A stretch of DNA of 64,000 bases. Origin: Asanoa sp. WMMD1127 (GTDB lineage Bacteria; Actinomycetota; Actinomycetes; Mycobacteriales; Micromonosporaceae). Shown here one piece after another: positions 33,900 to 44,089 of the stretch. Each line of letters starts with the position of its first letter. Position 1 is the stretch's first letter. The notes under the pieces were generated by a model, which saw nothing but the letters and a program-made list of their open reading frames with translations, was not told the DNA's origin and searched no databases. The DNA lies in NCBI RefSeq assembly GCF_029626225.1, contig NZ_JARUBP010000001.1, positions 5,580,001 through 5,644,000 on the forward strand, in the 5' to 3' direction. The translations under genes and the position numbers were made by a program.

Positions 33900-35080
33900 G
33901 CCTTCACCCCCGCGTCGACGAGGAACAGGGCGCCGTCGGCGTCGAGGTAGCCGAGGTCGCCGGTGCGCAGCCAGCCGTCCGGGTCGGCCGTCGCCGTGGC
34001 CACCTGCGGGCCGCGTACCCGGACGTGGCCGGGTCGGCCCGGTGGCGCCGGATGCCGCCCGTCGAGGTCGGTCACGCGGCAGTCGGTGCCCGGCACCGGC
34101 CGGCCGACGGAGCCCGCCGTGGGATGGTCGATCCGGTCGCAGTGGGTCAGCGGGCCGCCGGCCGGGCCGTACCACTGCACGAGCGGCGCGCCCACCCGCT
34201 TGGCGAGCCGGCGCGCGGCGGCCGGCGTGATCGTGGCGCCGCCGGAGAGCACGGCCCGCACGGTCAGCGTGCGCGGGTGGGTGTCCCGGGGGTCGGCCGC
34301 GAGCCGGGTCAGCGGCGCCGGCAGGCCGCAGTAGTGGGTGGCGGCCTCGCGACCGGCCAGGGCGACACCGCCGGCCGGGTCGGGGTCGGCGCAGAGCACC
34401 TGGGTCGCGGCCGCGTGGACCGTCGCGTCGAGGTACACCTGTTCGTACGCGGGCAGGTGGTTGACCACCGTCGAGCCCGGCCCGAAACCGTAGGCCCGCG
34501 CCGCCTGGGCGGCGCCGACGGTGAGGTTGCGGTGCGTCAGCGGGAGCACCACCCCACCGGGCCCGAAGCGCAGGCAGGCCACCGCGTCGACGTCCGTGGG
34601 CGGCGGGGCGGGGCGCCGGCGCCGGCCGGCCTCCTCGCGCACCAGCGCGGCCACGGTGCGGGCGCCGCGGTGGCCCGGCTGGTCCAGGTAGGCCACGTCG
34701 AGCTCGTCGCGCTCGACCCGGATGCGGCGTAGCCGGTCGGCCATCCCGGCCATGGCCACGAGCAGGGCGATCCCGGCGCGCTCGATGGCCGCGTCGAGGG
34801 CGTCCTCGGTGAGGTCGGGGTCGAGCACGGCGCAGACGTGGCCGGCCCGGATCGCTCCGAAGTAGGCGATGGGGAAGGCGGGGTGCAGCGCGGCGGTGAC
34901 GCCCACGACCGTGCCGCGCGGCCGGCCGGCGAGCGCGGCGGCGAAGCCGTCCACGGCCGCGTCGAGCTCCCGGTAGGACAGCGCGCGGGCGCCGTAGCGG
35001 ATCGCGGGGCGGTCGGGCGCCTCCGTCGCGGCCCGGCGCAGCAACCCATCCAGCGACTGAGGCGACTCAGTTTCGGACAC
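33896..35080 (-). CDS. Acyl-CoA ligase-like AMP-binding protein lacking C-terminal domain
   Basis: Adenylate-forming enzyme, first gene of the operon, 394 residues. The large N-terminal domain is present: a phosphate-loop-like [26 protein letters not shown], and [20 protein letters not shown]. It then stops at VDAGVKA, exactly before the usual C-terminal domain of about 110 residues that carries the catalytic A10 Lys. The typical SSGTTG phosphate loop is also degenerate. The stop overlaps the next start by 4 bp, so the end is not a random break. It may adenylate only, bind an acyl group, or be vestigial. Confidence 0.85.
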   Translation of the reverse strand: MSETESPQSLDGLLRRAATEAPDRPAIRYGARALSYRELDAAVDGFAAALAGRPRGTVVGVTAALHPAFPIAYFGAIRAGHVCAVLDPDLTEDALDAAIERAGIALLVAMAGMADRLRRIRVERDELDVAYLDQPGHRGARTVAALVREEAGRRRRPAPPPTDVDAVACLRFGPGGVVLPLTHRNLTVGAAQAARAYGFGPGSTVVNHLPAYEQVYLDATVHAAATQVLCADPDPAGGVALAGREAATHYCGLPAPLTRLAADPRDTHPRTLTVRAVLSGGATITPAAARRLAKRVGAPLVQWYGPAGGPLTHCDRIDHPTAGSVGRPVPGTDCRVTDLDGRHPAPPGRPGHVRVRGPQVATATADPDGWLRTGDLGYLDADGALFLVDAGVKA

Positions 35081-35183
35081 GGAGGGCTCCTTCGGGCCGG
35101 CTGTCTAACGGCCTCCCGACCGTCGCAGTTGCCCGCTTGAGCCCGCCTGGAATGTCGGTGGAGGCCCGTGAGCTGCTGTCACA

Positions 35184-35241
35184 ATCGTACGATCCAACCG
35201 AAAAGGTTCCTCATGTCGTTTAAGCCCTTTAAGGTTCTTCA
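35184..35241. promoter_or_regulatory. Divergent PKS/SARP control region with repeats
   Basis: The 185-bp gap between ligase and SARP genes is A/T-richer than its surroundings. It contains the palindrome ATCGTACGAT (35184-35193), a direct repeat AAGGTTCCTCA/AAGGTTCTTCA (35203-35213, 35231-35241) and a doubled TTTAAG (35219-35224, 35228-35233). SARP activators bind short direct repeats near -35 boxes, so these are candidate sites; the 28-bp repeat spacing is not the usual 11 or 22. Confidence 0.4.
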
Positions 35242-35265
35242 CAGCGACGGTCATACGGGGGCGCA

Positions 35266-36057
35266 ATGACCTACTACGTTCTTGGTCCGCTGGCGGTGAG
35301 AGCCACGCCCACCGGCCCGGCGGATCAGCTGACCGCGCCGAAGCCGCGCAAGGTGCTGGCCCTGCTCCTGCTGCACGCGAACCTGGTCGTGCCGGTCGAG
35401 ACGCTGACCGCCGAGCTGTGGGGCTGCGAGCCGCCGGCCAGCGCGCAGACGACGCTGCAGACCTACGTCCTCAAGACCCGCCGCATGCTGACCCACGCGC
35501 TGGGCGTCTGCCCGGCCCGGCTGGCCAACGAGATCCTGGTGACCACGTCCGGTGGCTACCGGCTCAACGTGGGGCCGGGCGAGCTCGACCTCCACGAGTA
35601 CGAGCGCCTCGCCGCCGCCGGCCGGGCCGCGCTGGCCGCCGGCGACGACGTCGAGGCGGCCCGCCTGCTGGGCGAGGCGCTCGGCCTCTGGCAGGGCGGG
35701 GCGCTGGTCGACGTGCGGCACGGCCCGGTGCTGCGGGCCGAGGTGCAGCGGCTCGAGGAGGGCCGGCTGTCACTGTGGCGCCAGCGGATCGAGGCGGAGC
35801 TGCGGCTCGACCGGCACCAGGCGGTGCTCGGCGACCTCGGCTGGCTGGCCGCCCGGCACCCGCTCAACGAGGACCTGCAGGCGCAGTACATGATCGCGCT
35901 CTACCGGGCGGGCCGGCGCACGGACGCGCTGGAGGCGTTCCACCGGCTGCGCGGCACGCTCCAGGACGACCTGGGCCTGGAGCCGTCAGAACGGGTCCAG
36001 CGGCTGCAGCACGCGATCCTGACGGCCGACCCGGCGCTCGACCACGCGTACGCCTAG
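35266..36057 (+). CDS. SARP-family pathway activator
   Basis: Streptomyces antibiotic regulatory protein-type activator of 263 residues: N-terminal OmpR-like winged helix (KPRKVLALLLLHANLVVPVE; LQTYVLKTRRML) followed by a bacterial transcriptional activation domain (LHEYERLAAAGRAALAAGDD; EALGLWQGGALVDV; DALEAFHRLRGTLQDDLGLE). It has no ATPase or TPR extension. It diverges from the ten-gene polyketide operon and is the natural candidate for its activator. Its stop overlaps the convergent gene at 36054 by 4 bp. Confidence 0.92.
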   Translation: MTYYVLGPLAVRATPTGPADQLTAPKPRKVLALLLLHANLVVPVETLTAELWGCEPPASAQTTLQTYVLKTRRMLTHALGVCPARLANEILVTTSGGYRLNVGPGELDLHEYERLAAAGRAALAAGDDVEAARLLGEALGLWQGGALVDVRHGPVLRAEVQRLEEGRLSLWRQRIEAELRLDRHQAVLGDLGWLAARHPLNEDLQAQYMIALYRAGRRTDALEAFHRLRGTLQDDLGLEPSERVQRLQHAILTADPALDHAYA

Positions 36058-36464
36058 CCGTCGGCGAGCCGGCGCTCCAGCAGGACGCTCAGGGCGATCG
36101 ACTCGCCGTCCTTGCCACCGCGACCGACCACGAGCGGCGCCGGGCGCGGCTCGGGCCGGACGCCGGTCAGCCGGGCCCGCGTGGAGTTCGGCACGGCGAG
36201 CAGATAGAACCGGCCCTCGGTGTCGACCGCCATCGACTGCCGCTGGTCGAGGTACCAGCCGCGCAGCCCGGTGCGGTAGCGGACGCGGCCGCGGTGGGCG
36301 GGAGCCGTCAGCGCGACCGGCGCGATCCCGCGCTCGTGCGCGTCGCGGACGAACGCCGCGACGAGCCCGGCGGTCTGCTCGGCCTCGCGGGCGGCCCGGT
36401 CGGTCTCGGCCCGCGCGTGCGCCTCGACCGCCCGCCGCCGCTGCGCGTCCCAATCGGCCTTCAC
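36054..36464 (-). CDS. Hypothetical protein
   Basis: Unknown protein of 136 residues. The first 40 are a charged helix rich in Ala, Arg and Glu; the rest has a compact beta-like pattern (GRVRYRTGLRGWYLDQRQSM; AVDTEGRFYLLAVPN). No signal peptide or membrane segment is seen. It converges on the SARP gene with a 4-bp overlap. I do not recognise a family; the composition and start context look like a genuine gene. Confidence 0.6.
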   Translation of the reverse strand: MKADWDAQRRRAVEAHARAETDRAAREAEQTAGLVAAFVRDAHERGIAPVALTAPAHRGRVRYRTGLRGWYLDQRQSMAVDTEGRFYLLAVPNSTRARLTGVRPEPRPAPLVVGRGGKDGESIALSVLLERRLADG

Positions 36465-36620
36465 GTGTGGTGACGCTACCCCCGCCGGAGCAGCCCGCGC
36501 CCGGGGCCGCCGAGGCCGGATCGCGGTCTCGAAAGGACGGACAATGGCCGTTCCGGGGACACGCCGTTATGGTGTCGTTATGCTCCGCGCCAGGCAGCCG
36601 CGCGTGGACCGCGGTCGGCG

Positions 36621-37412
36621 ATGACAGTGGCCGACGAGGTCGCGGGCGCTGCGCCGCCCCGCCGTCGACGGCGGTTCTGGCTGGTCGGCGCCGGTCTCGT
36701 CGCCCTGCTGCTCGCGGTCACGGCCGTCGTCGCGTTCCGGGCCGGCGGTGGGGGAGACCGCCCGGCGGCCGCGCCCAGCCCGTCGCCCACGGCCAAACCG
36801 CCACTGACCACCGCCCAGGTGTACGCCGCCCTCGCCCCGTCGGTGGTCAGCATCCGGGGTGCCGGCAACGGGACCGGTGTGGTCGCCAACGCCGACGGGC
36901 TGGTGGTCACGGCGCTGCACGTCGTCGACGGCGCCAAGCGGATCGAGATCACCTTCCCGGACGGCGCGGCGGTGCCGGCCACGCTCGCCAGCCGCGATCC
37001 GGCCACCGACATCGCCCTGCTCCTGCCGGAGCGGTCGCCGACGCTCGTCGTGCCGGCCGTGCTCGGCAACGCGGGCCGGCTCGCCGTCGGCGAGGACGTC
37101 GTGGCGATCGGCAACCAGCTCGGTCTCGTGCACAGCACCACCGCCGGCGTGGTGTCGGGCCTGGAGCGGGCCGCGACCGGGACCGACGGCGTGCGGCTGC
37201 GCGGGCTGATCCAGTTCGACGCCGCCGTCAACCCGGGGAGCTCCGGCGGCCCGCTGGTGAACACCCGCGGCGAGACCGTCGGCATCGTCGTCGCCCTGCT
37301 CAACCCGACCACCGCCGGCACCTTCGTCGGTGTCGGCTTCGCCGTGCCGATCGGCGCCGCGCTCGCCGGCGGCGGCGGTGACAGCCCCGGCCCACCCGGA
37401 CCCCTGCAGTAG
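36621..37412 (+). CDS. Membrane-anchored trypsin-like serine protease (S1C/DegP type)
   Basis: Extracytoplasmic protease of 263 residues. A short basic cytoplasmic tail and one membrane span (FWLVGAGLVALLLAVTAVVA, near residue 20) are followed by a Pro/Ser linker and a chymotrypsin fold. The catalytic triad is His in VVTALHVVDG, Asp in ATDIALL and Ser in NPGSSGGPL. There is no PDZ domain, so it is shorter than DegP. Eight bp later begins the MoxR operon, so it may belong to the same transcript and act on the envelope with those proteins. Confidence 0.88.
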   Translation: MTVADEVAGAAPPRRRRRFWLVGAGLVALLLAVTAVVAFRAGGGGDRPAAAPSPSPTAKPPLTTAQVYAALAPSVVSIRGAGNGTGVVANADGLVVTALHVVDGAKRIEITFPDGAAVPATLASRDPATDIALLLPERSPTLVVPAVLGNAGRLAVGEDVVAIGNQLGLVHSTTAGVVSGLERAATGTDGVRLRGLIQFDAAVNPGSSGGPLVNTRGETVGIVVALLNPTTAGTFVGVGFAVPIGAALAGGGGDSPGPPGPLQ

Positions 37413-37420
37413 GAGCGCGC

Positions 37421-38385
<965 letters not shown>

Positions 38386-38389
<4 letters not shown>

Positions 38390-39270
38390 GCAGCGCCCCC
38401 GACCGCCTCCTGCGCCGCCTCGAGTGGCGGGTCGTCCGCCGCCTCGACGGCCGGCTGCAGGGCACCTACCGCACGGCCTACCGCGGCACGGGGATCGACT
38501 TCGACAGCCTCCGCGAGTACGCGCCCGACGACGACGTCCGGCACATCGACTGGAACGTCACCGCCCGGCTGGACCAGCCGCACGTCCGGCAGTACACCGA
38601 GGACCGCGAGCTGACCGCCTGGCTCGTCCTGGACCAGTCAGCCTCCATGCGCTTCGGCGAGACGCCGCAAGGAAAAGACTCCATGCTCACCGACCTGGCG
38701 GTGTGTCTCGCGCGGTTGTTCACGCGGGGCGGCAACCGGGTCGGCGCGATCCTCTACGACAACCACCGGCACCGGGTCGTGCCGCCGCGCACCGGCCGCG
38801 ACCATGTGCTGCGGCTGACCGGCCTGGTCACCGCGCCGACCCCGGACCGCGGCGGCGGCAGCACCGACCTAGCGGCGATGCTGCGGCTGGCCGCGCGCAA
38901 CGCCCGCCGGCGCGGCCTCGTGTTCGTGGTCTCCGACTTCATCGGCGCGGGCGAATGGGCCGGCGAGCTGACCCGGCTGGCGCTGCGGCACGAGGTGGTG
39001 GCGATCCGGGTCGTCCACCCGGTCGAGTTGGAGCTGCCCGACCTCGGCCTGGTGCTGGTGGAGGACGCCGAGACGGGCGAGCAGCTACTGGCCGACACCG
39101 GCGACCCGCTGTTCCGCGAGCGGCTGCGCGCGGAGGTCGAGGCGAGGGAGTCCACCGTGGACGATGCGATGCGCCGCTCCGGCGTCGACGCCCACCGGGT
39201 GCGCACCGACGAGGACCTGGTCGAGGTGCTGGTGCGGATGGTCCGCCGCACGGGACGGGTGCGCCGATGA
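38386..39270 (+). CDS. DUF58-domain protein
   Basis: Protein of 294 residues with the DUF58 signature DDDVRHIDWNVTARLDQPHV near residue 45 and a degenerate von Willebrand A fold (AWLVLDQSASMRFG). These proteins link MoxR ATPases to VWA membrane proteins. No membrane spans are seen. It overlaps MoxR and the next VWA gene by 4 bp each (ATGA), so expression is tightly coupled. Confidence 0.91.
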
Positions 39271-40223
39271 GCGTCGAGCATCCCGTTCTGATCGCCGTCG
39301 CCGTCCTCGTCGGCGCCGCGTGCGCGGTCGGGCTGCGCCGGCTCCACCGCGAACGGACCCGGGCGTACGCGGCTGCCGGGGTGACCGCCCGTGGCGGGCT
39401 GCGGCGCTGGTTGCCACCGGTGCTCTTCCTGGCCGCCGTGGTCTTTCTGCTGCTGGCCGTCGCGCGTCCACAAGTGACACTGGGCGTGCCACGCACGTCC
39501 GGCACCGTCATGCTGGCTTTCGACGTGTCCAACAGCATGGGCGCGGACGACATCGCCCCCAACCGGCTGGCCGCCGCCCAGAACGCCGCGATCGCCTTCG
39601 TCGAGGCGCAGCCCGACACCGTCGACATCGGAGTGATCGCGTTCAGCCAGGGCGCGCTCAGCACGCACGAGCCGGGCAACCGGCACGCCGAGACCGTCGA
39701 CGCCATCAAGCGGCTGCGGGTGACCGGCGGCACATCGCTCGGCCAGGCGATCCTAGGCTCGCTCACCGCGATCGTCGGCCGGCCGGTGCTGCTGCCCGAG
39801 CCGCCCGCGCCGCCGCCGGACGTCGGCTACCACGCCGACGCCACGATCGTGCTGCTCACCGACGGCGAGGACACCGGCGGCCCGGACGTGCTGCAGGCGG
39901 CCGAGCTCGCGTCCAACGCCGGGGTGCACATCCAGACGGTCGGCGTCGGCACGGTCGAGGGCAGCACGGTCGACATCGACGGCTACCAGGTGGCGACCGC
40001 GTTGAACGAGGACCTGCTGACGCAGGTCGCCACGGCGACCGGCGGCGCCTACCACCGCGCCGCGGACGCCGGGGCGCTCGATGCCGCGTACCGCGATCTC
40101 GACCTGCGCACCACGATCGAGCCGCGGCCGGTCGAGCTGACCGGCCCGGTCGTGGCGTTCGCGCTGCTGTTGCTGGTGGCCGGCGCGGTGCTCACGATCC
40201 ACTGGTTCGGACGGATCGTCTAG
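39267..40223 (+). CDS. VWA-domain membrane protein (BatA-like)
   Basis: A 318-residue membrane protein with N-terminal spans (HPVLIAVAVLVGAACAVGL; LPPVLFLAAVVFLLLAVA), a von Willebrand A domain carrying the metal site MLAFDVSNSMGADD near residue 90 and TIVLLTDGEDTGG, and a C-terminal span (VAFALLLLVAGAVLTIHWF). It belongs to the MoxR-associated Bat/VWA group. The upstream frame extension is shadow of the DUF58 gene; the ATG at 39267 overlaps the DUF58 stop. Confidence 0.9.
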   Translation: MSVEHPVLIAVAVLVGAACAVGLRRLHRERTRAYAAAGVTARGGLRRWLPPVLFLAAVVFLLLAVARPQVTLGVPRTSGTVMLAFDVSNSMGADDIAPNRLAAAQNAAIAFVEAQPDTVDIGVIAFSQGALSTHEPGNRHAETVDAIKRLRVTGGTSLGQAILGSLTAIVGRPVLLPEPPAPPPDVGYHADATIVLLTDGEDTGGPDVLQAAELASNAGVHIQTVGVGTVEGSTVDIDGYQVATALNEDLLTQVATATGGAYHRAADAGALDAAYRDLDLRTTIEPRPVELTGPVVAFALLLLVAGAVLTIHWFGRIV

Positions 40224-41306
40224 ATGTCGCTGACCTGGCCCTGGGCCCTCACCGCGCTGCTGGTCTTCCCGGCCCTGCTGGGCTACCGCTGGTGGCTGCG
40301 CCGCCGCCGGCGCCGGGAGACGGTGCGGCTGCCGAGCCTGGCGCTGGTGCGGGCCGCGCTGCCGGGCCGCTCCCGCTGGCGGCGCCGCATCCCGCTGTGG
40401 CTGTTCGCCGCCGGCCTGCTGGTGCTGGCCACCGGCGCCGCCCGGCCGCAGGCGTCGGTGCCCGTGCCGGCCAACTCGACGACCATCATGCTGGCCATCG
40501 ACTCGTCCGGCTCGATGTGCTCCACCGACGTGCCGCCGAACCGGTTGACCGCCGCGCAGGCGGCGGCCCGCGAGTTCGTCGAGGGCCAGCCCGACGGGGC
40601 GAAGATCGGGCTGGTCACCTTCTCGGGCAATGCCGGGCTGCTGGTCGAGCCGACCGACGACAAGCGGGCGCTGACGGCCGCGATCGACGCGCTGCGCACC
40701 GCCCGCGGCACCGCGATCGGCCTGGCCATCCTCACCTCGGTCGACGCGATCGCCGAGGTCAACGCCGACGTGCCGCCGACCGGGGTGGAGCTGCCGGCCG
40801 GCGGCGCGCCGGGTGACTTCGAACCGGACACCATCGTCGTGCTCACCGACGGCCGCAACACCCAGGGCGTCGACCCGACCACGGCGGCGCAGCAGGCGGC
40901 GGCCCGCGGGCTGCGCGTCTACACGATCGGCTTCGGCACCACCCAGCCGTCGGCCATGGTCTGCGACCCCACCCAGGTCGGCGGCGACGCGATGTTCGGC
41001 GACGGCTCCCGCTTCGGCGGCGGCGGGTTCGGCGGCCGCCGCTACCAGAACATCGACGAGCCGACCCTGCGCGAGGTCGCGGAGCTGACCGGCGGCGAAT
41101 ACTACAAGGCCGAGGACGCCGCCGAGCTCAGCCGGGTGCTCCGCGACCTGCCCAGCAACATCGTGCTGCAGCGACAGGATCAGGAGATCACCGGTTGGTT
41201 CGCGCTCGCCGGCGCCCTGCTCGTGCTGGCCGCCGTCGCACTGGCCCAGTGGTGGGCCCGGCCTCCGGTCAGAAGCTCGACCGCGGCACCGCCTTCCCGC
41301 CCGTGA
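40224..41306 (+). CDS. VWA-domain membrane protein (BatA/BatB-like)
   Basis: Second VWA membrane protein, 360 residues, starting directly after the previous stop. The metal-binding site is MLAIDSSGSMCSTD near residue 90 and TIVVLTDGRNTQGVD near 210. A Gly/Phe-rich insert (GGGGFGGRRYQNIDEP) lies near 270, and a C-terminal span ends the protein. With its partner it likely forms a heteromer acted on by MoxR. Its end overlaps the convergent formamidase by 38 bp. Confidence 0.9.
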   Translation: MSLTWPWALTALLVFPALLGYRWWLRRRRRRETVRLPSLALVRAALPGRSRWRRRIPLWLFAAGLLVLATGAARPQASVPVPANSTTIMLAIDSSGSMCSTDVPPNRLTAAQAAAREFVEGQPDGAKIGLVTFSGNAGLLVEPTDDKRALTAAIDALRTARGTAIGLAILTSVDAIAEVNADVPPTGVELPAGGAPGDFEPDTIVVLTDGRNTQGVDPTTAAQQAAARGLRVYTIGFGTTQPSAMVCDPTQVGGDAMFGDGSRFGGGGFGGRRYQNIDEPTLREVAELTGGEYYKAEDAAELSRVLRDLPSNIVLQRQDQEITGWFALAGALLVLAAVALAQWWARPPVRSSTAAPPSRP

Positions 41307-42528
41307 CCTTCGCCGGGCCGGACGCCGACGGGCGTACGTCGATGTCGAAGATCTCGGTGGGGATATAGATGGTGGCGCAGGAGTTGGGGATGTCGACGAC
41401 GCCCGAGAACCGGCCCTCGATCGGCGCGGCGCCGAGGATCAGGTAGGCCTGCTCGCGGCTGTAGCCGAACTTCTCGAGGTAGTCGATCGCGTGCAGGCAG
41501 GCCCGCTGGAACGACAGCTGAGCGTCGAGGTAGCGCTGCTCGCCCTGGAGCGTCACGGACACGCCGGAGAAGGCGAGCCACTGACAATATTGCGGGTTGT
41601 TGTTGCCGGGGAGGAAGATCGCGTTCTCGCCGACGCCGTACGTCTGCATGCCGCCCTTGATGACGTCGACGTGCAGGTCGACGAAGCCGCCCATCTCGAT
41701 GGCGCCGCAGAAGGTGATCTCGCCGTCGCCCTGGGAGAAGTGCAGGTCGCCCAGCGACAGGTTGGCGCCCGGCACGAACACCGGGTAGAAGACCCGCGAG
41801 CCCTTGGTCAGGTTCTTGATGTCCTGGTTGCCGCCGTTCTCGCGCGGGGGAGCGGTGCGGGCGGCCTCGGCCGCGGCGTCGTCGAACGCGGAGCCGCTCA
41901 GGGACCCGAGCACGGCGTCCTGCGGCAGCGGCGGCAGCGACAGCGGGGGCACGCGGTCCGGGTCGGTCTCCCGCAGCGCCGTCTCGCGCTGGTTCCACGT
42001 GCGCAGCAGCTCGATCGACGGCGCGGTGCCCATCAGGCCGGGGTGGACCATGCCGGTGAACGAGACGCCCGGGATGTGCCGCGAGGTCGCCACCTGGCCG
42101 CTGAAGTCCCAGATGGCCTTGTAGGCGTCGGGGAACCAGTCGGTGAGGAAACCGCCGCCGTTCTGCTTGGCGAAGATGCCGGTGTAGCCCCAGCCCTGCC
42201 CGGCCAGCGGCCCCGAGTCCTCCTGCGGTATCGGCCCGACGTCCAGGATGTCGACCATCAGCAGGTCGCCGGGCTCCGCGCCCTGCACCGCGAACGGCCC
42301 GCTGAGCGCGTGCACAGTGGACAGCGGCGCGTCGCGTACGTCGTCGGCCGAGTCGTCGTTGTGGATCGCGCCGTCGAACCACTCCCGGCAGTGCACCCGG
42401 AACGTCGCGCCGGGCTTGACGGTCGCCACCGGCGGAACGGCCGGATGCCACCGGTTGTGGCCGACCTTCTCCTGCTGGGTGAAGCGCTTCGTCGAGTCCA
42501 ACCCAAAGATGACCTCGGGCATGCCCAT
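41269..42528 (-). CDS. fmdA: Formamidase/acetamidase
   Basis: Amidase of 419 residues that hydrolyses formamide (or acetamide) to ammonia and the acid. The FmdA/AmdA family pattern is clear throughout: MGMPEVIFGLDSTKRFTQQE, HNRWHPAVPPVATVKPG, ISRHIPGV-like ATSRHIPGVSFTGMVHPGLM, and HFSQGDGEITFCGAIEMGG. It is cytoplasmic. A FmdB zinc-ribbon gene lies 39 bp upstream on the same strand, the classical companion. Likely a nitrogen-scavenging unit. Confidence 0.94.
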   Translation of the reverse strand: MGMPEVIFGLDSTKRFTQQEKVGHNRWHPAVPPVATVKPGATFRVHCREWFDGAIHNDDSADDVRDAPLSTVHALSGPFAVQGAEPGDLLMVDILDVGPIPQEDSGPLAGQGWGYTGIFAKQNGGGFLTDWFPDAYKAIWDFSGQVATSRHIPGVSFTGMVHPGLMGTAPSIELLRTWNQRETALRETDPDRVPPLSLPPLPQDAVLGSLSGSAFDDAAAEAARTAPPRENGGNQDIKNLTKGSRVFYPVFVPGANLSLGDLHFSQGDGEITFCGAIEMGGFVDLHVDVIKGGMQTYGVGENAIFLPGNNNPQYCQWLAFSGVSVTLQGEQRYLDAQLSFQRACLHAIDYLEKFGYSREQAYLILGAAPIEGRFSGVVDIPNSCATIYIPTEIFDIDVRPSASGPAKVTGGKAVPRSSF

Positions 42529-42567
42529 TGTCCTTTCGCCGCGCCGCGCCCCCGTGGCGCGTGCCGT

Positions 42568-42837
42568 CTAGAGCCGCGGCAGGCCGCGCGGCACCGGCGC
42601 CGGCACGCGGCGGGCGCCCGGCAGCTGGGCGACCACCCGCGGCGCCTCGGCGCTGCGCCCGGCCTGCTCGATCGCGGCGGCCAGCGGGCGTGGGGTCCGG
42701 CTCAGATGGGGCGCCGACCAGACTCGGGTGGCGTCGCCGGCACAGTGTCCACAGGAGATGCTCTCCGTCGCCGCGCCGAGCGGGAGCCGCACCTCGAAGT
42801 CGCCGTCGCGCGAGCAGCGGTAGACATACGTCGCCAT
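42568..42837 (-). CDS. fmdB: FmdB-family zinc-ribbon protein
   Basis: Small protein of 89 residues. The FmdB start MATYVYRCSRDGDFEVRLPL is present with Cys 8; the usual second Cys of the first pair is replaced (RCSRDG instead of CxxC), while the second pair is intact in ISCGHCAG. The tail is Arg/Pro/Ala-rich and probably disordered. FmdB is a putative regulator or assembly factor linked to the formamidase that follows. The weakened zinc site is worth noting. Confidence 0.83.
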   Translation of the reverse strand: MATYVYRCSRDGDFEVRLPLGAATESISCGHCAGDATRVWSAPHLSRTPRPLAAAIEQAGRSAEAPRVVAQLPGARRVPAPVPRGLPRL

Positions 42838-42954
42838 CGGCCGTCCCCTTCCGCACCGGACGCCACCAGCATCGAACGCCGGCGCAGCCCACCTCGGCAG
42901 GCGCGCGGCCGGTGCACCCGAACGAGTGACCTCAGGCCTGGGAGCCCGGCAGGC

Positions 42955-42956
42955 TA
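42955..42956. repeat. TA target duplication of IS630-family element (left)
   Basis: TA here and at 44090-44091 flank the element, within CTAG at both ends, the usual IS630 target. Confidence 0.8.
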
Positions 42957-44089
42957 GTGTCCTGAGTCGTTAAATCGTTGTCAGTGGGTACGGTGGTCGT
43001 ATGCCGTCTCCGATAGCAGTGTCGATCGTGCTCACTGATGACGAGCGTGAGCAGTTGGTTACCTGGTCACGAAGGCCGACCAGTGCGCAGGCTTTGGCGG
43101 CGCGGTCACGGGTCGTGCTGGCCTGTGCCGATGGTCCCGGCGAGTCGAACGGCCAGATCGCGCAGCGTCTGGGGATCTCGCGGAACACGGTGAAGAAGTG
43201 GCGTAATCGGTTCGCGGTCGACCGGCTCGACGGGTTGTTGGACGAGCCGCGGCCGGGCCGGCCGCGCACGGTCACCGACACCGACGTCGAGCGCGTCATC
43301 ACCACGACGTTGGAGACCACGCCGAAGGACGCCACGCACTGGTCGACCCGGTCGCTGGCCGCGCAGGTCGGCCTGTCACAGACGGCGGTATCGCGGATCT
43401 GGCGGGCGTTCGGGCTGCAGCCGCACCGGCAGGACTCGTGGAAGCTGTCGAAAGACCCGCAATTCATTGACAAGGTCCGCGACGTGGTCGGTCTCTACTT
43501 GGACCCGCCGGAACGGGCGGTCGTGCTCTGCGTCGACGAAAAGTCTCAGATCCAAGCCCTCGACCGGACCGCGCCGGTCCTACCAATGCTGCCCGGCACA
43601 CCCGCCAGGGCCAGTCACGACTACATCCGCGCCGGCACCTCCAGCCTCTACGCCGCCCTGGACCTGACCACCGGCAAGGTGATCGGCTCGTTGCACGCCC
43701 GACACCGGGCGATCGAGTTCCGCAAGTTTCTGACCACCCTCGACCGGGAAGTCCCCGCGGACCTACAGGTCCACCTGGTCCTGGACAACGCCTCCACACA
43801 CAAGACACCAGCGATCAAACGCTGGCTGGCGGCCCACCCTCGCTTCGTCCTGCACTTCACCCCGACCAGCTCATCCTGGCTCAACCTCGTCGAGCGCTGG
43901 TTCGGCGAACTGACCACCAAGAAACTCCAACGCGGAACCCACCGCTCGGTCCGCGCCCTCAACAAAGACATCCGCGAATGGATCGGAACCTGGAACGACA
44001 ACCCCAAGCCCTACGTCTGGACCAAGACCGCCGACCAGATCCTCGAATCCATCGCCCGCTACTGCACTCGAATTAACGACTCACGACAC
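42957..44089 (+). mobile_element. Intact IS630-family insertion sequence
   Basis: The element is 1133 bp. Ends start GTGTCCTGAGTCGTTAA on the left and, on the complement of the right end, GTGTCGTGAGTCGTTAA, so the inverted repeats differ at one position over 17. Flanked by a TA duplication inside CTAG. It carries one complete transposase gene and no passenger. It sits between fmdB and a monooxygenase gene whose TAG stop it preserved. Confidence 0.92.
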
